Assembly: GCA_023389315.1 (NCBI GenBank)
Contig: JAEWEQ010000025.1
Coordinates: 1-48,189, forward strand
Source of the DNA: Actinomycetes bacterium
Lineage (GTDB): Bacteria; Actinomycetota; Actinomycetes; Actinomycetales; Actinomycetaceae
Direction of reading: 5' to 3'
Length of the DNA: 48,189 nt
The notes under the pieces are model-generated. The model was not told the DNA's origin. It made no database searches and was given only the letters and a program-made list of their open reading frames with translations. This document shows positions 1 through 8,942 of the stretch, piece by piece; position 1 is the first letter of the stretch, and each line of letters begins with the position of its first letter. A program made the translations under genes and the position numbers.

Positions 1-88
1 AGCCCCATCCCGAACCTGGAAGCTAAGCCCGTGAACGCCGATGGTACTGCACCCGCCAGGGTGTGGGAGAGTAGGAAACCACCGCAAC
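1..88 (+). rRNA. rrf: 5S ribosomal RNA, 3' part
   Basis: The first bases read as the conserved inner part of bacterial 5S rRNA (CCCATCCCGAAC, then GAAGCTAAGCCC, GCCGATGGTACTGC and GGGAGAGTAGG). The 5' third lies outside the window. The 3' end is estimated from the loss of 5S-like sequence around base 88; it cannot be fixed because the pairing 5' strand is missing. The hairpin that follows indicates that this is the last gene of an rrn operon. Confidence 0.9.
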
Positions 89-100
89 CAAACCCAAAAC

Positions 101-140
101 GGAGGACAACCCCAAAACACACAACAAGGGGTTGTCCTCC
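101..140 (+). terminator. Hairpin ending the rrn operon
   Basis: A perfect 13-bp stem (GGAGGACAACCCC at 101-113 pairing with 128-140) encloses a 14-base A/C-rich loop directly after the 5S gene. It is followed by AAAACAATTA, not by a T tract, so it is not a textbook intrinsic terminator. Position and stem strength still make transcription termination or 3'-end processing of the rRNA operon the best reading. Confidence 0.75.
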
Positions 141-204
141 AAAACAATTAACCACGAACTAGGCTGTGGAAAAGACGACAAACGCCCACGGGAAGCGCGC
201 TCAG

Positions 205-234
205 TTTACATAGCGCGGGCAAAGCACATAGGCT
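205..234 (+). promoter_or_regulatory. Candidate promoter for the TPR/HAD gene
   Basis: TTTACA (205-210) and TAGGCT (229-234) are separated by 18 bases and lie about 45 bases before the ATG at 279. They resemble the -35 and -10 elements of a housekeeping sigma promoter. This is a match by eye only; it is supported by the terminator just upstream, which means the following gene needs its own promoter. Confidence 0.45.
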
Positions 235-278
235 GTAAGGGATAGCAGCTAAATCAAAATAGAGGAACAACGAGGAAA

Positions 279-2855
279 ATGGCCAATTTCGGCGACCAAG
301 ATAATCGCGGCGAGCGCCGCTTCAACGACCAAGCTGGGCGACAAGATCGTCGCGACGGCCACGATTCCTCGCCTCGACGCGAGCGCTCTGACTTTGGGCA
401 GCGCGGAGCAGGCTTCACCCCCACGCACGACCGTGGTGGGTTCCATCGTAACGGCCGTGATGATCGCGGGGGCTTCCGTCGTAACGATCGTGACGACCGG
501 AGCGGTTTCCGTCGTAATGACCGCGATGATCGTGGTGGTTTCCGTGGTGGGGATCGGGATAACTTCCGCCGCGATGACCGTGGTGGGTTCCGTCGTAACG
601 ATCGTGACGATAGTGGTGGTTTCCGTCGTAATGACCGCGATGAGCGGGGCGGCTTCCGGCGCGATCAGGGCGCTGGCGGACGCAACCAAGAGTGGCAAGA
701 CGCAGCTGCTACCAACGAACCGACCGCTGCCGACTTGCAGACCGAACTCGATAATCAATTCGAAGAATACGTATATACCGTAGACGGCCTGCCCATTCCT
801 CCCGGACTGGAGGCCAACGAGCTGGACGACGCCACCTATAACGCACTCGCCACCTTGGGGGAGCACAACCAAAACCGGGTCGGCAAGCTCCTAGTGATGG
901 CCGGTCAGCTAATCGACCTGGACCCCGAACAAGCATACGTATACGCCCAAGCTGCCGTGAAACGCGCTGGCCGCGTGGACGTGGTACGCGAAGCCGCTGC
1001 CCTAACCGCTTACGCCTCTGGCCGTTACGCCGAAGCGTTGCGGGAAGTGAGGGCCGTGCGCCGCATGCGTAACGATGAATCGCTGCGGGCCGTGGAAGCC
1101 GACTGCGAACGCGGACTCGGTAAACCCGACAAGGCACTGGAAATCGTGGCGGCTACTGAAATGTCCGCGCTACCGCTAAGCGAACAGGTCGAACTCGTCC
1201 TGGTCGCTGCTGGGGCCCGCGCTGACCTGGAGGAATACGACACCGCCCTCGTCTTACTGTCTGACGCACTCTACAAGCTGGAAGACCACGCAGACGACGC
1301 CACCCGCCGCCGACTCATGGTCGCGCAAGCGGACTTCCTGCGCCTGGCTGGCAGGGAAGAAGAAGCCGCTGAAGTGGAGGCGCGAACTCCCGCGGAGGAA
1401 GAAGACAACGACATCGTCGACGTCCAACTTTTCGCTGACGCCGACATCGACAACCGGCGCAGCGACCTCAAAGGCAGCCCGAAAGCGCCGGTGGAGAAAT
1501 ACGACACCCTCATCCTGGACCTCGACGGCGTGTGCTACATGGGGAAGAACCCGGTACCGCACGCTGCTGACGGGATCAACGCCGCCGTCGAAGCGGGCAT
1601 GAAGCACGTTTTCGTAACCAACAACTCTTCGCGCACGCCGGCGACGATTGCGGCGCAGCTGAACGAACTCGGCATCCCCGCACAGGCAGAAAACGTCATG
1701 ACTTCCGCCCTGGACGTCATCGGCGTGATGGAAGAAAGCGTGCCGGCCGGTGCGAAAGTATTCGTCATCGGTGGTGAAGGCCTTCGCCAAGCCCTGACCG
1801 ACGCCGGATACCAGGTGGTGGAAAGCGCAGACGACGCACCTGACGCCGTGGTGCAGGGCTTCGACGCCAGCGTGGACTGGAAGATGCTGTCCGAAGGGGC
1901 CCTGGCGATCAACGCCGGCGCGCAATACTTCGCCACGAACCTGGATGCGTCCTTGCCGGTCGAGCGCGGATTCGCCCTCGGAAACGGGGCCCTGGTGCGG
2001 GCGGTGCGATACTGCACCAACACCAAGCCCACGGCGGCCGGCAAGCCGCTGCCGGGGATCTTTGACCGGGCCATCAGCATGGTGGAAGGTGAGCGCGCCA
2101 TCGCCGTTGGTGACCGCCTGGAAACCGACATCGCGTGCGCCATCGCCGCGCAAGTGCCGGCCCTGCACGTCCTCACCGGGGTGCACGACGCCAAAGCCGT
2201 GGTGCTGGCAGAACGAGGCTTGCGTCCGCAGTTCCTGCACCTGGACATGCGCGGCCTCACCGAAGCACACCCGCGCCCGGACCACCACAAGGATGGAACC
2301 TGGACGTGTGGGGTGAGCCAGGTGGCGAAGGTTATCCAGGGGCACTTAAGCCTCGATGGCGTGGTGCTGACTGAACCGACCACCGTTACTTTGGACTCCT
2401 ACCGCGCGCTGGTGGCTGCGGCTTGGGACTGGGCTGACGGGAACCCGAAGGTAGTGTGTCCGCTGCTGACAGTGGTGGAAAACGACGACCCGGCGGGCAT
2501 CGTGGAAGCCCCTGCGGTGGAGCCGGAGGACGACGCTGCGGCAGACGGCGGCGAATCCGCTGTGTCCGCGCCTTCCGCTGCGTCCGCTGAGGACGTGGCT
2601 GACGAGAGCGAGGCCGGTAATCCGCACGATTCCGCCACGGAACTGTCACAGGATGAAACCGCCAACACCGACGAGCTCACTGGCGATACTGAGCTCGCTG
2701 GCGAGGCTGACCTCGCGGACGACGATGCGGACCTGGATCCGCAGATGGAAGCCAAGCTCGCGCAGGTGGACGTGGAAAACATCGACCCATTCCTCCCGGG
2801 CGAAGAAGACCTGCAGCAGCTACTGGAAGAAACCAAACACCTCGACGATGTTTAA
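279..2855 (+). CDS. TPR-like protein fused to HAD-IIA phosphatase, with RGG-like N-terminus
   Basis: The 858-residue protein has four parts. Residues about 50-130 are repeats rich in Arg, Asp and Gly with phenylalanines (GGFRRNDRDD type). Residues about 165-375 are helical and TPR-like. Residues about 405-690 form a HAD-IIA phosphatase with DLDGVC near residue 414 and the acidic motif GDRLETD near 610. Residues from about 755 are a disordered acidic tail. In M. tuberculosis the TPR-like protein (Rv1691) and the HAD phosphatase (Rv1692, described as a glycerol-3-phosphate phosphatase) are separate neighbouring genes; here they are one reading frame. The ATG follows a GAGG ribosome site. The substrate is inferred from the family only. 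The arginine-rich start could bind RNA or drive condensation, but that is speculation. Confidence 0.85.
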   Translation: MANFGDQDNRGERRFNDQAGRQDRRDGHDSSPRRERSDFGQRGAGFTPTHDRGGFHRNGRDDRGGFRRNDRDDRSGFRRNDRDDRGGFRGGDRDNFRRDDRGGFRRNDRDDSGGFRRNDRDERGGFRRDQGAGGRNQEWQDAAATNEPTAADLQTELDNQFEEYVYTVDGLPIPPGLEANELDDATYNALATLGEHNQNRVGKLLVMAGQLIDLDPEQAYVYAQAAVKRAGRVDVVREAAALTAYASGRYAEALREVRAVRRMRNDESLRAVEADCERGLGKPDKALEIVAATEMSALPLSEQVELVLVAAGARADLEEYDTALVLLSDALYKLEDHADDATRRRLMVAQADFLRLAGREEEAAEVEARTPAEEEDNDIVDVQLFADADIDNRRSDLKGSPKAPVEKYDTLILDLDGVCYMGKNPVPHAADGINAAVEAGMKHVFVTNNSSRTPATIAAQLNELGIPAQAENVMTSALDVIGVMEESVPAGAKVFVIGGEGLRQALTDAGYQVVESADDAPDAVVQGFDASVDWKMLSEGALAINAGAQYFATNLDASLPVERGFALGNGALVRAVRYCTNTKPTAAGKPLPGIFDRAISMVEGERAIAVGDRLETDIACAIAAQVPALHVLTGVHDAKAVVLAERGLRPQFLHLDMRGLTEAHPRPDHHKDGTWTCGVSQVAKVIQGHLSLDGVVLTEPTTVTLDSYRALVAAAWDWADGNPKVVCPLLTVVENDDPAGIVEAPAVEPEDDAAADGGESAVSAPSAASAEDVADESEAGNPHDSATELSQDETANTDELTGDTELAGEADLADDDADLDPQMEAKLAQVDVENIDPFLPGEEDLQQLLEETKHLDDV
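429..668 (+). repeat. In-frame repeats encoding Arg/Asp/Gly/Phe units
   Basis: Degenerate direct repeats of about 36 bases encode successive 12-residue units of the form RRNDRDDRGGF. The array lies wholly inside the TPR/HAD gene and keeps its frame, so it is protein-level repetition, not a CRISPR or a non-coding satellite. Such arrays often vary in copy number between strains. Confidence 0.8.
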
Positions 2856-2905
2856 TCCCACGCGAGCCCACCCGGGCCCGCAGCTGTAAGGAAAGAACAG
2901 TAGTA

Positions 2906-3289
2906 GTGAGCGAAGAACTACCAACAGGCGCCGCCCAACCCGCAGGGGAGGGCGGCGCTGCCGCGCCAGAAACCGGGCAACCGCAAAACGGCATGGCGGC
3001 ACCTGCCCGGGAGAGCGCCACGGCGCCTGCACCTGCCAACCCCAACCGAGTAAGCGAAATCGAGATAAGTCCCGGCGCGGTCGAATCCAACGAAGCGGTG
3101 CCCCCTGCGCGAATCGGCGCAGCGGCTGCCGTGGATTCGCAGGCAGTAAGCAGCTCCGTCGGGGAAGGAACACCGCAGGCGACCGCCCTCGCCCATGAAC
3201 TACTACAAATGGAACTACCGCAACGCCTGCGCGCCCTACAACAAATGGAAGCACGCCTGGCCGACGAACTACGCGAAGCCGGGGCGTAA
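2906..3289 (+). CDS. Small Ala/Pro-rich hypothetical protein
   Basis: 127 residues starting at GTG. The first 90 residues are low-complexity (Ala, Pro, Gly, Glu) and probably disordered. The last 35 (ALAHELLQMELPQRLRALQQ and on) look like one amphipathic helix. I do not recognise a domain. It sits between the HAD gene and tlyA, the place taken by the small protein Rv1693 in M. tuberculosis, so it may be its counterpart. It ends two bases before the tlyA start and is likely co-translated with it. No function can be assigned. Confidence 0.65.
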   Translation: MSEELPTGAAQPAGEGGAAAPETGQPQNGMAAPARESATAPAPANPNRVSEIEISPGAVESNEAVPPARIGAAAAVDSQAVSSSVGEGTPQATALAHELLQMELPQRLRALQQMEARLADELREAGA

Positions 3290-3291
3290 CC

Positions 3292-4125
3292 GTGGGACGA
3301 CTGCGGCGACTGGACTCCGAACTGGTGCGACGCAAACTCGCGCCCTCACGCACCAAAGCACAAGAACTCATCCAAGCCGGACTGGTCACCCTCGACGGAG
3401 TGGTGGTCACCAAACCTGCTCGGCAACTCGACCCCGCCCAAGCGGTAGAAGTTAAAACCACCCCCACCAGTGACTACGCCTCGCGCGGCGCCCATAAACT
3501 CGCCGGAGCCCTCGACCAGCTCGGCCCTCTCGCACCGCGCATAGCAGGACAGCGCTGCCTCGACGCCGGCGCCTCCACCGGTGGGTTCACCGACGTACTA
3601 CTGCGCCGCGGCGCCGCCAGCGTCATCGCCGTCGACGTGGGCTACGGGCAACTCATCTGGCGCCTGCAAAACGACCCACGCGTGGAAGTGCACGACCGCA
3701 CCAACATCCGCTACCTACAGACTGAAACCATCGCCCCCGCACCCACCGTGGTGGTCTCAGACTTGTCCTTCATTTCCCTCACCCTAGTGCTACCTGCCCT
3801 AGTGGGAGCCGCTCATCCGGACGCTGACTTCCTCCTCATGGTCAAACCCCAGTTCGAAGTCGGCAAAGATGCCCTCGGTGCTGGGGGAGTGGTGACCGAC
3901 CCGGCGCAACACCATGCGGCGGTGCGCAAAGTTATGGACTGTGCCACGCAGCTGGGGCGCCCACCCTACGCGGTGGCAGCCAGCCCCCTGCCCGGCCCCG
4001 CCGGCAACGTAGAGTACTTCATCGCACTGAAGCAGAGCCATCCGCGCGAACTAGCGCCCGAACAGTTCGACGAGGCGATTTGGGAAGCCATCCACAACGG
4101 TCCCGCCGGCGAATCGGAAAACTAG
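3292..4125 (+). CDS. tlyA: TlyA-family 2'-O rRNA methyltransferase / hemolysin-like
   Basis: 277 residues. An N-terminal S4 RNA-binding domain (about 4-65) is followed by a FtsJ/RrmJ-type methyltransferase fold with the SAM loop DAGASTGGF (91-99) and the catalytic set Lys69, Asp157 (VSDLSF), Lys185 (MVKPQFEV) and a Glu in NVEYF. TlyA of mycobacteria adds 2'-O-methyl groups to 16S C1409 and 23S C1920 and is needed for capreomycin sensitivity. Length and gene neighbours (small protein before, NAD kinase after) are those of the actinobacterial gene. The GTG start two bases after the previous stop gives the S4 domain its usual beginning. Confidence 0.93.
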   Translation: MGRLRRLDSELVRRKLAPSRTKAQELIQAGLVTLDGVVVTKPARQLDPAQAVEVKTTPTSDYASRGAHKLAGALDQLGPLAPRIAGQRCLDAGASTGGFTDVLLRRGAASVIAVDVGYGQLIWRLQNDPRVEVHDRTNIRYLQTETIAPAPTVVVSDLSFISLTLVLPALVGAAHPDADFLLMVKPQFEVGKDALGAGGVVTDPAQHHAAVRKVMDCATQLGRPPYAVAASPLPGPAGNVEYFIALKQSHPRELAPEQFDEAIWEAIHNGPAGESEN

Positions 4126-4178
4126 CCACCATAGTGAGACAATAAAAGCACCTGAACGCCAGTCAATGAGGAGAGCCC

Positions 4179-5057
4179 GTGGCACGCCGCGTCATGTTGA
4201 TCGTCAACGTAAACCGACCATCCGCTGCCGCCACCGCGCGCCAAGTAGAAGCCGGCCTACAAGCCCGTGGCATTGAAATCTGCGACGAACACAGCACCGA
4301 CCCGGTCGAACTCGTCTTAGTATTCGGCGGAGACGGTACCATTTTGTGGGCCTCCCAATTCGCACGCGACAACGACGTACCCCTACTGGGGGTAAACGCC
4401 GGACACATGGGGTTCCTGGCGGAAGCTGAAATCTGCTCCCTGGACCAAGTGATCACCTCGGTGGCGGAAGAAACCTACACCGTAGAAGAACGCATGACCC
4501 TGGAGCTGGACGTTTACCGCCCCGGGCAGGAGCCCATCCAAGACTGGGCCATCAACGAAGCTGCCATCTTGCGAACCGACCTGGCTCACCCCGCTCACCT
4601 GGGAGTGGGCGTCGACGGTCAAGGAGTGTCCACCTACGGTGCCGACGGCATTATCCTGTCCACCCCCACCGGGTCCACCGCCTACTCGTTCTCCGCCGGC
4701 GGCCCCGTGGTATGGCCCGACACTGAAGCCGTCCTGATGGTGCCACTGGCCGCCCACGGACTATTCACCCGCCCCCTGCTGGTAGGGCCGCACTCGCAAC
4801 TGGAAGTGAGTGTCCTACCCGACCAGTGGGCGCCCCTGGAAATCTGGTGCGACGGGATCCGCTGCATTGAAACCCCCGCCGGGACCCGCATCGAATGTCG
4901 CCCCTCACCGCGCCCGGTGAAACTAGCGCGCATCAGCATAACCCCGTTCTCCGCCCGCCTGGTAGCGAAATTCAACCTCCCCGTCACCGGGTGGCGCCAC
5001 CAAAACAGTGAGGACGTGCTCTCCCACCCCGGACACCGGGAGGCCCCGACCCAGTGA
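4179..5057 (+). CDS. nadK: NAD kinase
   Basis: 292 residues, the normal length. It phosphorylates NAD to NADP in the cytoplasm. The diagnostic GGDGT is at 50-54, the NE motif at 126-127 and the glycine-rich TPTGSTAYS at about 162-170. GTG start at 4179 after GAGGAG. The stop overlaps the recN start by four bases (GTGA), so both are probably translated in series. A 53-base gap separates it from tlyA and may hold a weak promoter, but I see no clear one. Confidence 0.95.
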   Translation: MARRVMLIVNVNRPSAAATARQVEAGLQARGIEICDEHSTDPVELVLVFGGDGTILWASQFARDNDVPLLGVNAGHMGFLAEAEICSLDQVITSVAEETYTVEERMTLELDVYRPGQEPIQDWAINEAAILRTDLAHPAHLGVGVDGQGVSTYGADGIILSTPTGSTAYSFSAGGPVVWPDTEAVLMVPLAAHGLFTRPLLVGPHSQLEVSVLPDQWAPLEIWCDGIRCIETPAGTRIECRPSPRPVKLARISITPFSARLVAKFNLPVTGWRHQNSEDVLSHPGHREAPTQ

Positions 5058-6754
5058 TCAACGAAGTATCGATAACCGCACTGGGGGTGATCGAAAACGC
5101 CAACATCGAACTCGGCCCCGGATTAAACGTCCTCACCGGTGAAACCGGCGCAGGTAAAACCATGGTGCTAACCGCCGTGGAACTGCTACTCGGAGCCCGC
5201 GCCGACGCCGGGAAAATCCGTGCCGGACACGAACGCGCCACCATTGACGCCTTCTTCACCCTGCCACCCGCCGCCAGGGCCCATCTGGCGGCAGAATGCG
5301 ACCTGGAAGAACTCACCGACGGCAGCGACGAACTCGTCATCTCCCGCACCCTCACTCCCACCCGCTCGCGCGCGCACGTGAACCACCGGCCGGTAACCGC
5401 CGCCACCTTGGCGACCCTGGCACCCGTCCTCGCGACCATTCACGGCCAAGCAGACCAACTGGCGCTGCGCTCACCCGCCCGGCAACTGCAATTCCTGGAC
5501 GAGTACGGTGCCGACCGCGTGCACCAGCTAAAAACCCAGTATCAGCAAGCCTGGGCAGCCGCGGTCGCGGCTAAGAAACAACTCGACCACTTCTTAAAAA
5601 ACCGCGACACGGCGCAACTGCAATACGACACCCTCGCCCCCGTGATCGCCAACATCGACCAGCTGCAGCCCGAAGTGGGAGAAGAAGAACGCCTGACCGA
5701 AGAAGCTGAACGCATCGGGAACGTCGAACAGCTCCGCCACGGTCTAGCCGCAGCCTACCGCGAACTCAGTGGCGGTGAAGGCGCGGGCACCGAAGCCCTG
5801 GATGCCGCGGCGCGCGAACTACAGCGGGTGGCGGACACCGACCGGAGCCTGAGTGAACTAGCCACCCGCGCCGGGCAGATCGCAGTCGAAGCCCAAACCC
5901 TGGCTCAAGACATCCGCAGCGAAATCGACTCCCTGCAGGCCGACCCGGCGCGCCTGGAGTGGATCAACCAGCGCCTGCAATCCCTACGCGCACTGCTGCG
6001 CGGGCGCGCCCTCGACGTGGCGGGACTGTTGCAGTGGGCGGAGGAAAAGCGCGCCGAACTGGAAGACCTGGAAGCCGGGGACAAGCGCTACGACGAACTT
6101 AAAAACCAGTTAGCTAAAGCGCAAGGGGAGGTTCTAAACGTTGGTGCGCAGCTGACGCGGGCGCGGCAAACCTCAGCTAGTGAACTAGCCAGCGCCGTCA
6201 ACCGCGAACTCGCCGCGCTGGCGATGGCCAGCGCCAAAGTCAGAGTGAATCTCAGCGCCCGCCCCAAACCCGGCCCCGAAGGGCTGGACCAGGTGGAAAT
6301 CACCCTCCAAGCCCACCCCGACGCCAACCCGGTGGCCCTGGGGGCGGGAGCTTCGGGAGGGGAACTATCCCGCGTGATGCTGGCCCTGGAAGTGAGCCTA
6401 GCTAACCGCGCTGGCCAGCAAACTAGCGGCGCCCAGCCGGCGACCTACATTTTTGACGAGGTCGACGCTGGGATCGGCGGCAGCACCGCCCTCGCCGTGG
6501 GGCAGCGGCTGGCGCAACTAGCGCGCAAACGTCAAGTCATCGTCGTCACCCATCTGCCGCAGGTGGCGGCGTGGGCGGACCATCACTTCGTGATCGACCG
6601 GGACGGAGCCACCACCACCGTGCGTAGCGTGAGCGGAGACACACGCGAGGCCGAATTGGCGCGCATGTTGTCCGGAACTCCGGGCTCGAGGACCGCACGC
6701 GCCCACGCTGCTGAGCTACTTACCCGCACAAAGATGGCAGAATCTAAAGCGTGA
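5054..6754 (+). CDS. recN: DNA repair protein RecN
   Basis: 566-residue SMC-like ATPase that holds broken DNA ends during double-strand break repair. Walker A GETGAGKT is at 29-36, a long coiled-coil region fills about 160-400, and the C-terminal ATPase half shows the ABC signature GGELSRVM and Walker B YIFDEVDAGIGG. It begins with GTG inside the nadK stop and ends inside the steA start. No LexA-type SOS box can sit in front of it here because it has no leader of its own, so damage control would have to act on the whole operon. Confidence 0.96.
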   Translation: MINEVSITALGVIENANIELGPGLNVLTGETGAGKTMVLTAVELLLGARADAGKIRAGHERATIDAFFTLPPAARAHLAAECDLEELTDGSDELVISRTLTPTRSRAHVNHRPVTAATLATLAPVLATIHGQADQLALRSPARQLQFLDEYGADRVHQLKTQYQQAWAAAVAAKKQLDHFLKNRDTAQLQYDTLAPVIANIDQLQPEVGEEERLTEEAERIGNVEQLRHGLAAAYRELSGGEGAGTEALDAAARELQRVADTDRSLSELATRAGQIAVEAQTLAQDIRSEIDSLQADPARLEWINQRLQSLRALLRGRALDVAGLLQWAEEKRAELEDLEAGDKRYDELKNQLAKAQGEVLNVGAQLTRARQTSASELASAVNRELAALAMASAKVRVNLSARPKPGPEGLDQVEITLQAHPDANPVALGAGASGGELSRVMLALEVSLANRAGQQTSGAQPATYIFDEVDAGIGGSTALAVGQRLAQLARKRQVIVVTHLPQVAAWADHHFVIDRDGATTTVRSVSGDTREAELARMLSGTPGSRTARAHAAELLTRTKMAESKA

Positions 6755-7947
6755 GAATGATTCCGTGGAAGCAAAAGCGCGAAACCGGTGCCGCTTCGTA
6801 CCGGGTGCGCGTGGATGAGCGAACCAAAAAACTCGCGCTGCGACTCGAACCGGGAGAAGTGGCGGTAATCGACCACGCCGACATTGACCGGGTTGCCGCC
6901 GAATCCCTGGTGGCGCGCCAACCAGTGGCAGTCCTCAACGCCGCTAAGTCCACCACCGGCCGCTACCCGAACCTGGGGCCAGGGATCTTGCTGGACGCCG
7001 GCATCATCCTCATTGACGACCTCGGGCCCGACATCATGACCCTGCGGGAAGGAGACAAAGTCCGCATCGATGGCGAGGACGTTTACCGCGGTAGTGAACT
7101 CATCGCCCAGGGCGTGGTGCAAACCGTGGACACCAACGCCGCCGCCATGGAAGCGTCCCGCGAAGGCATGTCCTCCCAAATCGAAGCATTCGCCGCCAAC
7201 ACCATGGAATACTTGGCCCGCGAACGCGACCTGCTACTGAACTCCGTGGGCATCCCGGAAGTGAAAACCAACTTCCAAGGCCGCCACATGCTGGTAGTGG
7301 TGCGCGGCTACCACTACAAAGAAGACTTAGCTGCACTCAAGCCATACATTCGCGAGTACCGCCCCGTCCTCGTCGGAGTGGATGGCGGTGCGGACGCCAT
7401 CATTGAAGCTGGCTACACCCCCGACCTGATCATCGGTGACATGGATTCGGTGTCCGACGTGGCCCTCACCAGCGGCGCGGAAGTAGTGGTGCACGCTTAC
7501 CGCGATGGGCGCGCCCCCGGGTTGGAACGCGCCCAACGGGTGGGAGTTGAACACCAAGTATTCCCCGCCACCGGCACCTCCGAAGACGCCGCCATGCTGC
7601 TGGGCGACGCCAAAGGTGCAGCGCTGATCGTGACCCTGGGTACCCACACCACGCTGGTGGAGTTCCTCGATAAGGGGCGCGCCGGGATGGCGTCGACCTT
7701 CTTCACCCGCCTAGTGGTGGGGCCGAAACTGGTGGACGCTAAAGGGGTTTCCCGCCTCTACCGCACCCGCATTTCCTCCTGGCAACTATTCATGCTCTCC
7801 GCCGCTGGCCTGCTGGCACTGATGGTGGCGGTCGCCGTCACGCCGGCGGGGCAAGCGCTACTTTCCATCGTTTCGGTTTACTTCAACGATCTAATAAACA
7901 CAATCCGTGAATGGCTCGGCATGGCACCGTCCATGCCCACGAGCTAG
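6751..7947 (+). CDS. steA: SteA-like cell-separation protein
   Basis: 398 residues, resembling Rv1697 / Corynebacterium SteA. The middle (about 190-310) has the look of a thiamine-pyrophosphokinase-type catalytic fold (VDGGADAII, IIGDMDSVSD), and a hydrophobic helix near 340-362 close to the C-terminus anchors it to the membrane. In C. glutamicum SteA and SteB form a membrane complex that promotes daughter-cell separation through the RipA peptidoglycan hydrolase. The pairing with steB 11 bases downstream supports that role. GTG at 6751 overlaps the recN stop; an ATG two codons on is an alternative start. Confidence 0.88.
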   Translation: MRMIPWKQKRETGAASYRVRVDERTKKLALRLEPGEVAVIDHADIDRVAAESLVARQPVAVLNAAKSTTGRYPNLGPGILLDAGIILIDDLGPDIMTLREGDKVRIDGEDVYRGSELIAQGVVQTVDTNAAAMEASREGMSSQIEAFAANTMEYLARERDLLLNSVGIPEVKTNFQGRHMLVVVRGYHYKEDLAALKPYIREYRPVLVGVDGGADAIIEAGYTPDLIIGDMDSVSDVALTSGAEVVVHAYRDGRAPGLERAQRVGVEHQVFPATGTSEDAAMLLGDAKGAALIVTLGTHTTLVEFLDKGRAGMASTFFTRLVVGPKLVDAKGVSRLYRTRISSWQLFMLSAAGLLALMVAVAVTPAGQALLSIVSVYFNDLINTIREWLGMAPSMPTS

Positions 7948-7958
7948 GGGAGAAGAAA

Positions 7959-8906
7959 ATGGTTGACTTTCGCTACCATCTGGTGTCACTGATCTCAGTG
8001 TTTGTCGCCCTCGCCATCGGGATTATCCTCGGCGCGGGACCACTGCAAACCCCGATTGCCAACAGCCTTTCGGGTCAGGTGAAAACCATCCGGGAAGAAC
8101 AAGCCGCCATCAGCGCGCAGGTGGAGACCGCCCGCATTGACATCGCCCAACGTAACGAGTGGGTACAAAACGTCACCGAAGCGGTGCTGCCGCAAACTTT
8201 CACCGGCATTGACGTGGCAATTGTCGCTTCCGAGGACGCTCGCCCCGAAGACATTGAATCCATCTCCAACCTGGTGACCACTGCCGGTGGCAAAGTAAAT
8301 CAGCAAGCCACCCTCACGCCCGGCTGGCACAACGGTGAACTATCCCAATACCGATCCTCCCTGTCCGGCGCCATGGCAACCCACCTGAGTGAGAAACCCG
8401 CCGCCGACGCACCGCCCTCGCAAATACTGGCCAGCTCCCTGGTGGATGCACTCACCAAGGATGGTGACGAAGCCCTGCTGCTACGCCAGATGCTGAACGA
8501 CGAATCTAACCCGCTGGTTACCTTCCACCAAGAACCCGCGAAATCCCAAGCGATCGTCATTATCGGCGGCCCCACCCCGGAAGTGCCGGCCACTGCCGCC
8601 ACCCCCACTCCCACTGCCACCCAGCTGGGGGAGGATGACTCCACCATGTGGTCAGAACTGGCGCGCGCCGCCGCGAAAGCCCCCAAATCCGCGGTCGTGG
8701 TCGGGGCGGCGACGACCGCCGATGAACTGGTCTCAGTGGTGCGGACCGCGCAGATCCCCGTCACCACCATCGACGGGGTAGGCACCTCCATGAGTAACGC
8801 CTCCACCGTGTTGGCTTTGACCACCGCGAAAGCAGAAGCCCGCGCCTTTGGTTTTGCCTCCGGCGCGACCGCTGTGGTTCCCCCGCTCCCGGCGAGCGTC
8901 AAATAA
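7959..8906 (+). CDS. steB: SteB/MctB-family membrane protein
   Basis: 315 residues beginning MVDFRYHLVSLISVFVALAI, the family hallmark: a short N-terminal tail, one membrane helix (about 8-29), then a coiled coil and a globular extracytoplasmic domain. The M. tuberculosis homologue Rv1698 was named MctB for a role in copper export, and the C. glutamicum one SteB for cell separation with SteA. The steA neighbour favours the separation role. The ATG at 7959 follows GGGGAGAAG and gives the conserved start; a longer reading frame upstream overlaps steA and is unlikely. A Pro/Thr-rich linker is present near 210-220. Confidence 0.88.
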   Translation: MVDFRYHLVSLISVFVALAIGIILGAGPLQTPIANSLSGQVKTIREEQAAISAQVETARIDIAQRNEWVQNVTEAVLPQTFTGIDVAIVASEDARPEDIESISNLVTTAGGKVNQQATLTPGWHNGELSQYRSSLSGAMATHLSEKPAADAPPSQILASSLVDALTKDGDEALLLRQMLNDESNPLVTFHQEPAKSQAIVIIGGPTPEVPATAATPTPTATQLGEDDSTMWSELARAAAKAPKSAVVVGAATTADELVSVVRTAQIPVTTIDGVGTSMSNASTVLALTTAKAEARAFGFASGATAVVPPLPASVK

Positions 8907-8942
8907 CCCGCCAAGCGAACCCGAAGGAACCCACCTGCTGCT

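Noticed and set aside
429..668. Regular repeats resembling a CRISPR array
   Set aside because: The repeats are in frame, have no unique spacers, and encode Arg/Asp/Gly units of a protein.
1254..2345. 363-codon minus-strand frame opposite the HAD domain
   Set aside because: Shadow of a gene with clear HAD motifs on the plus strand.
2135..2374. Second small plus-strand frame within the HAD gene
   Set aside because: Out-of-frame Arg/Pro-rich shadow without start signals.
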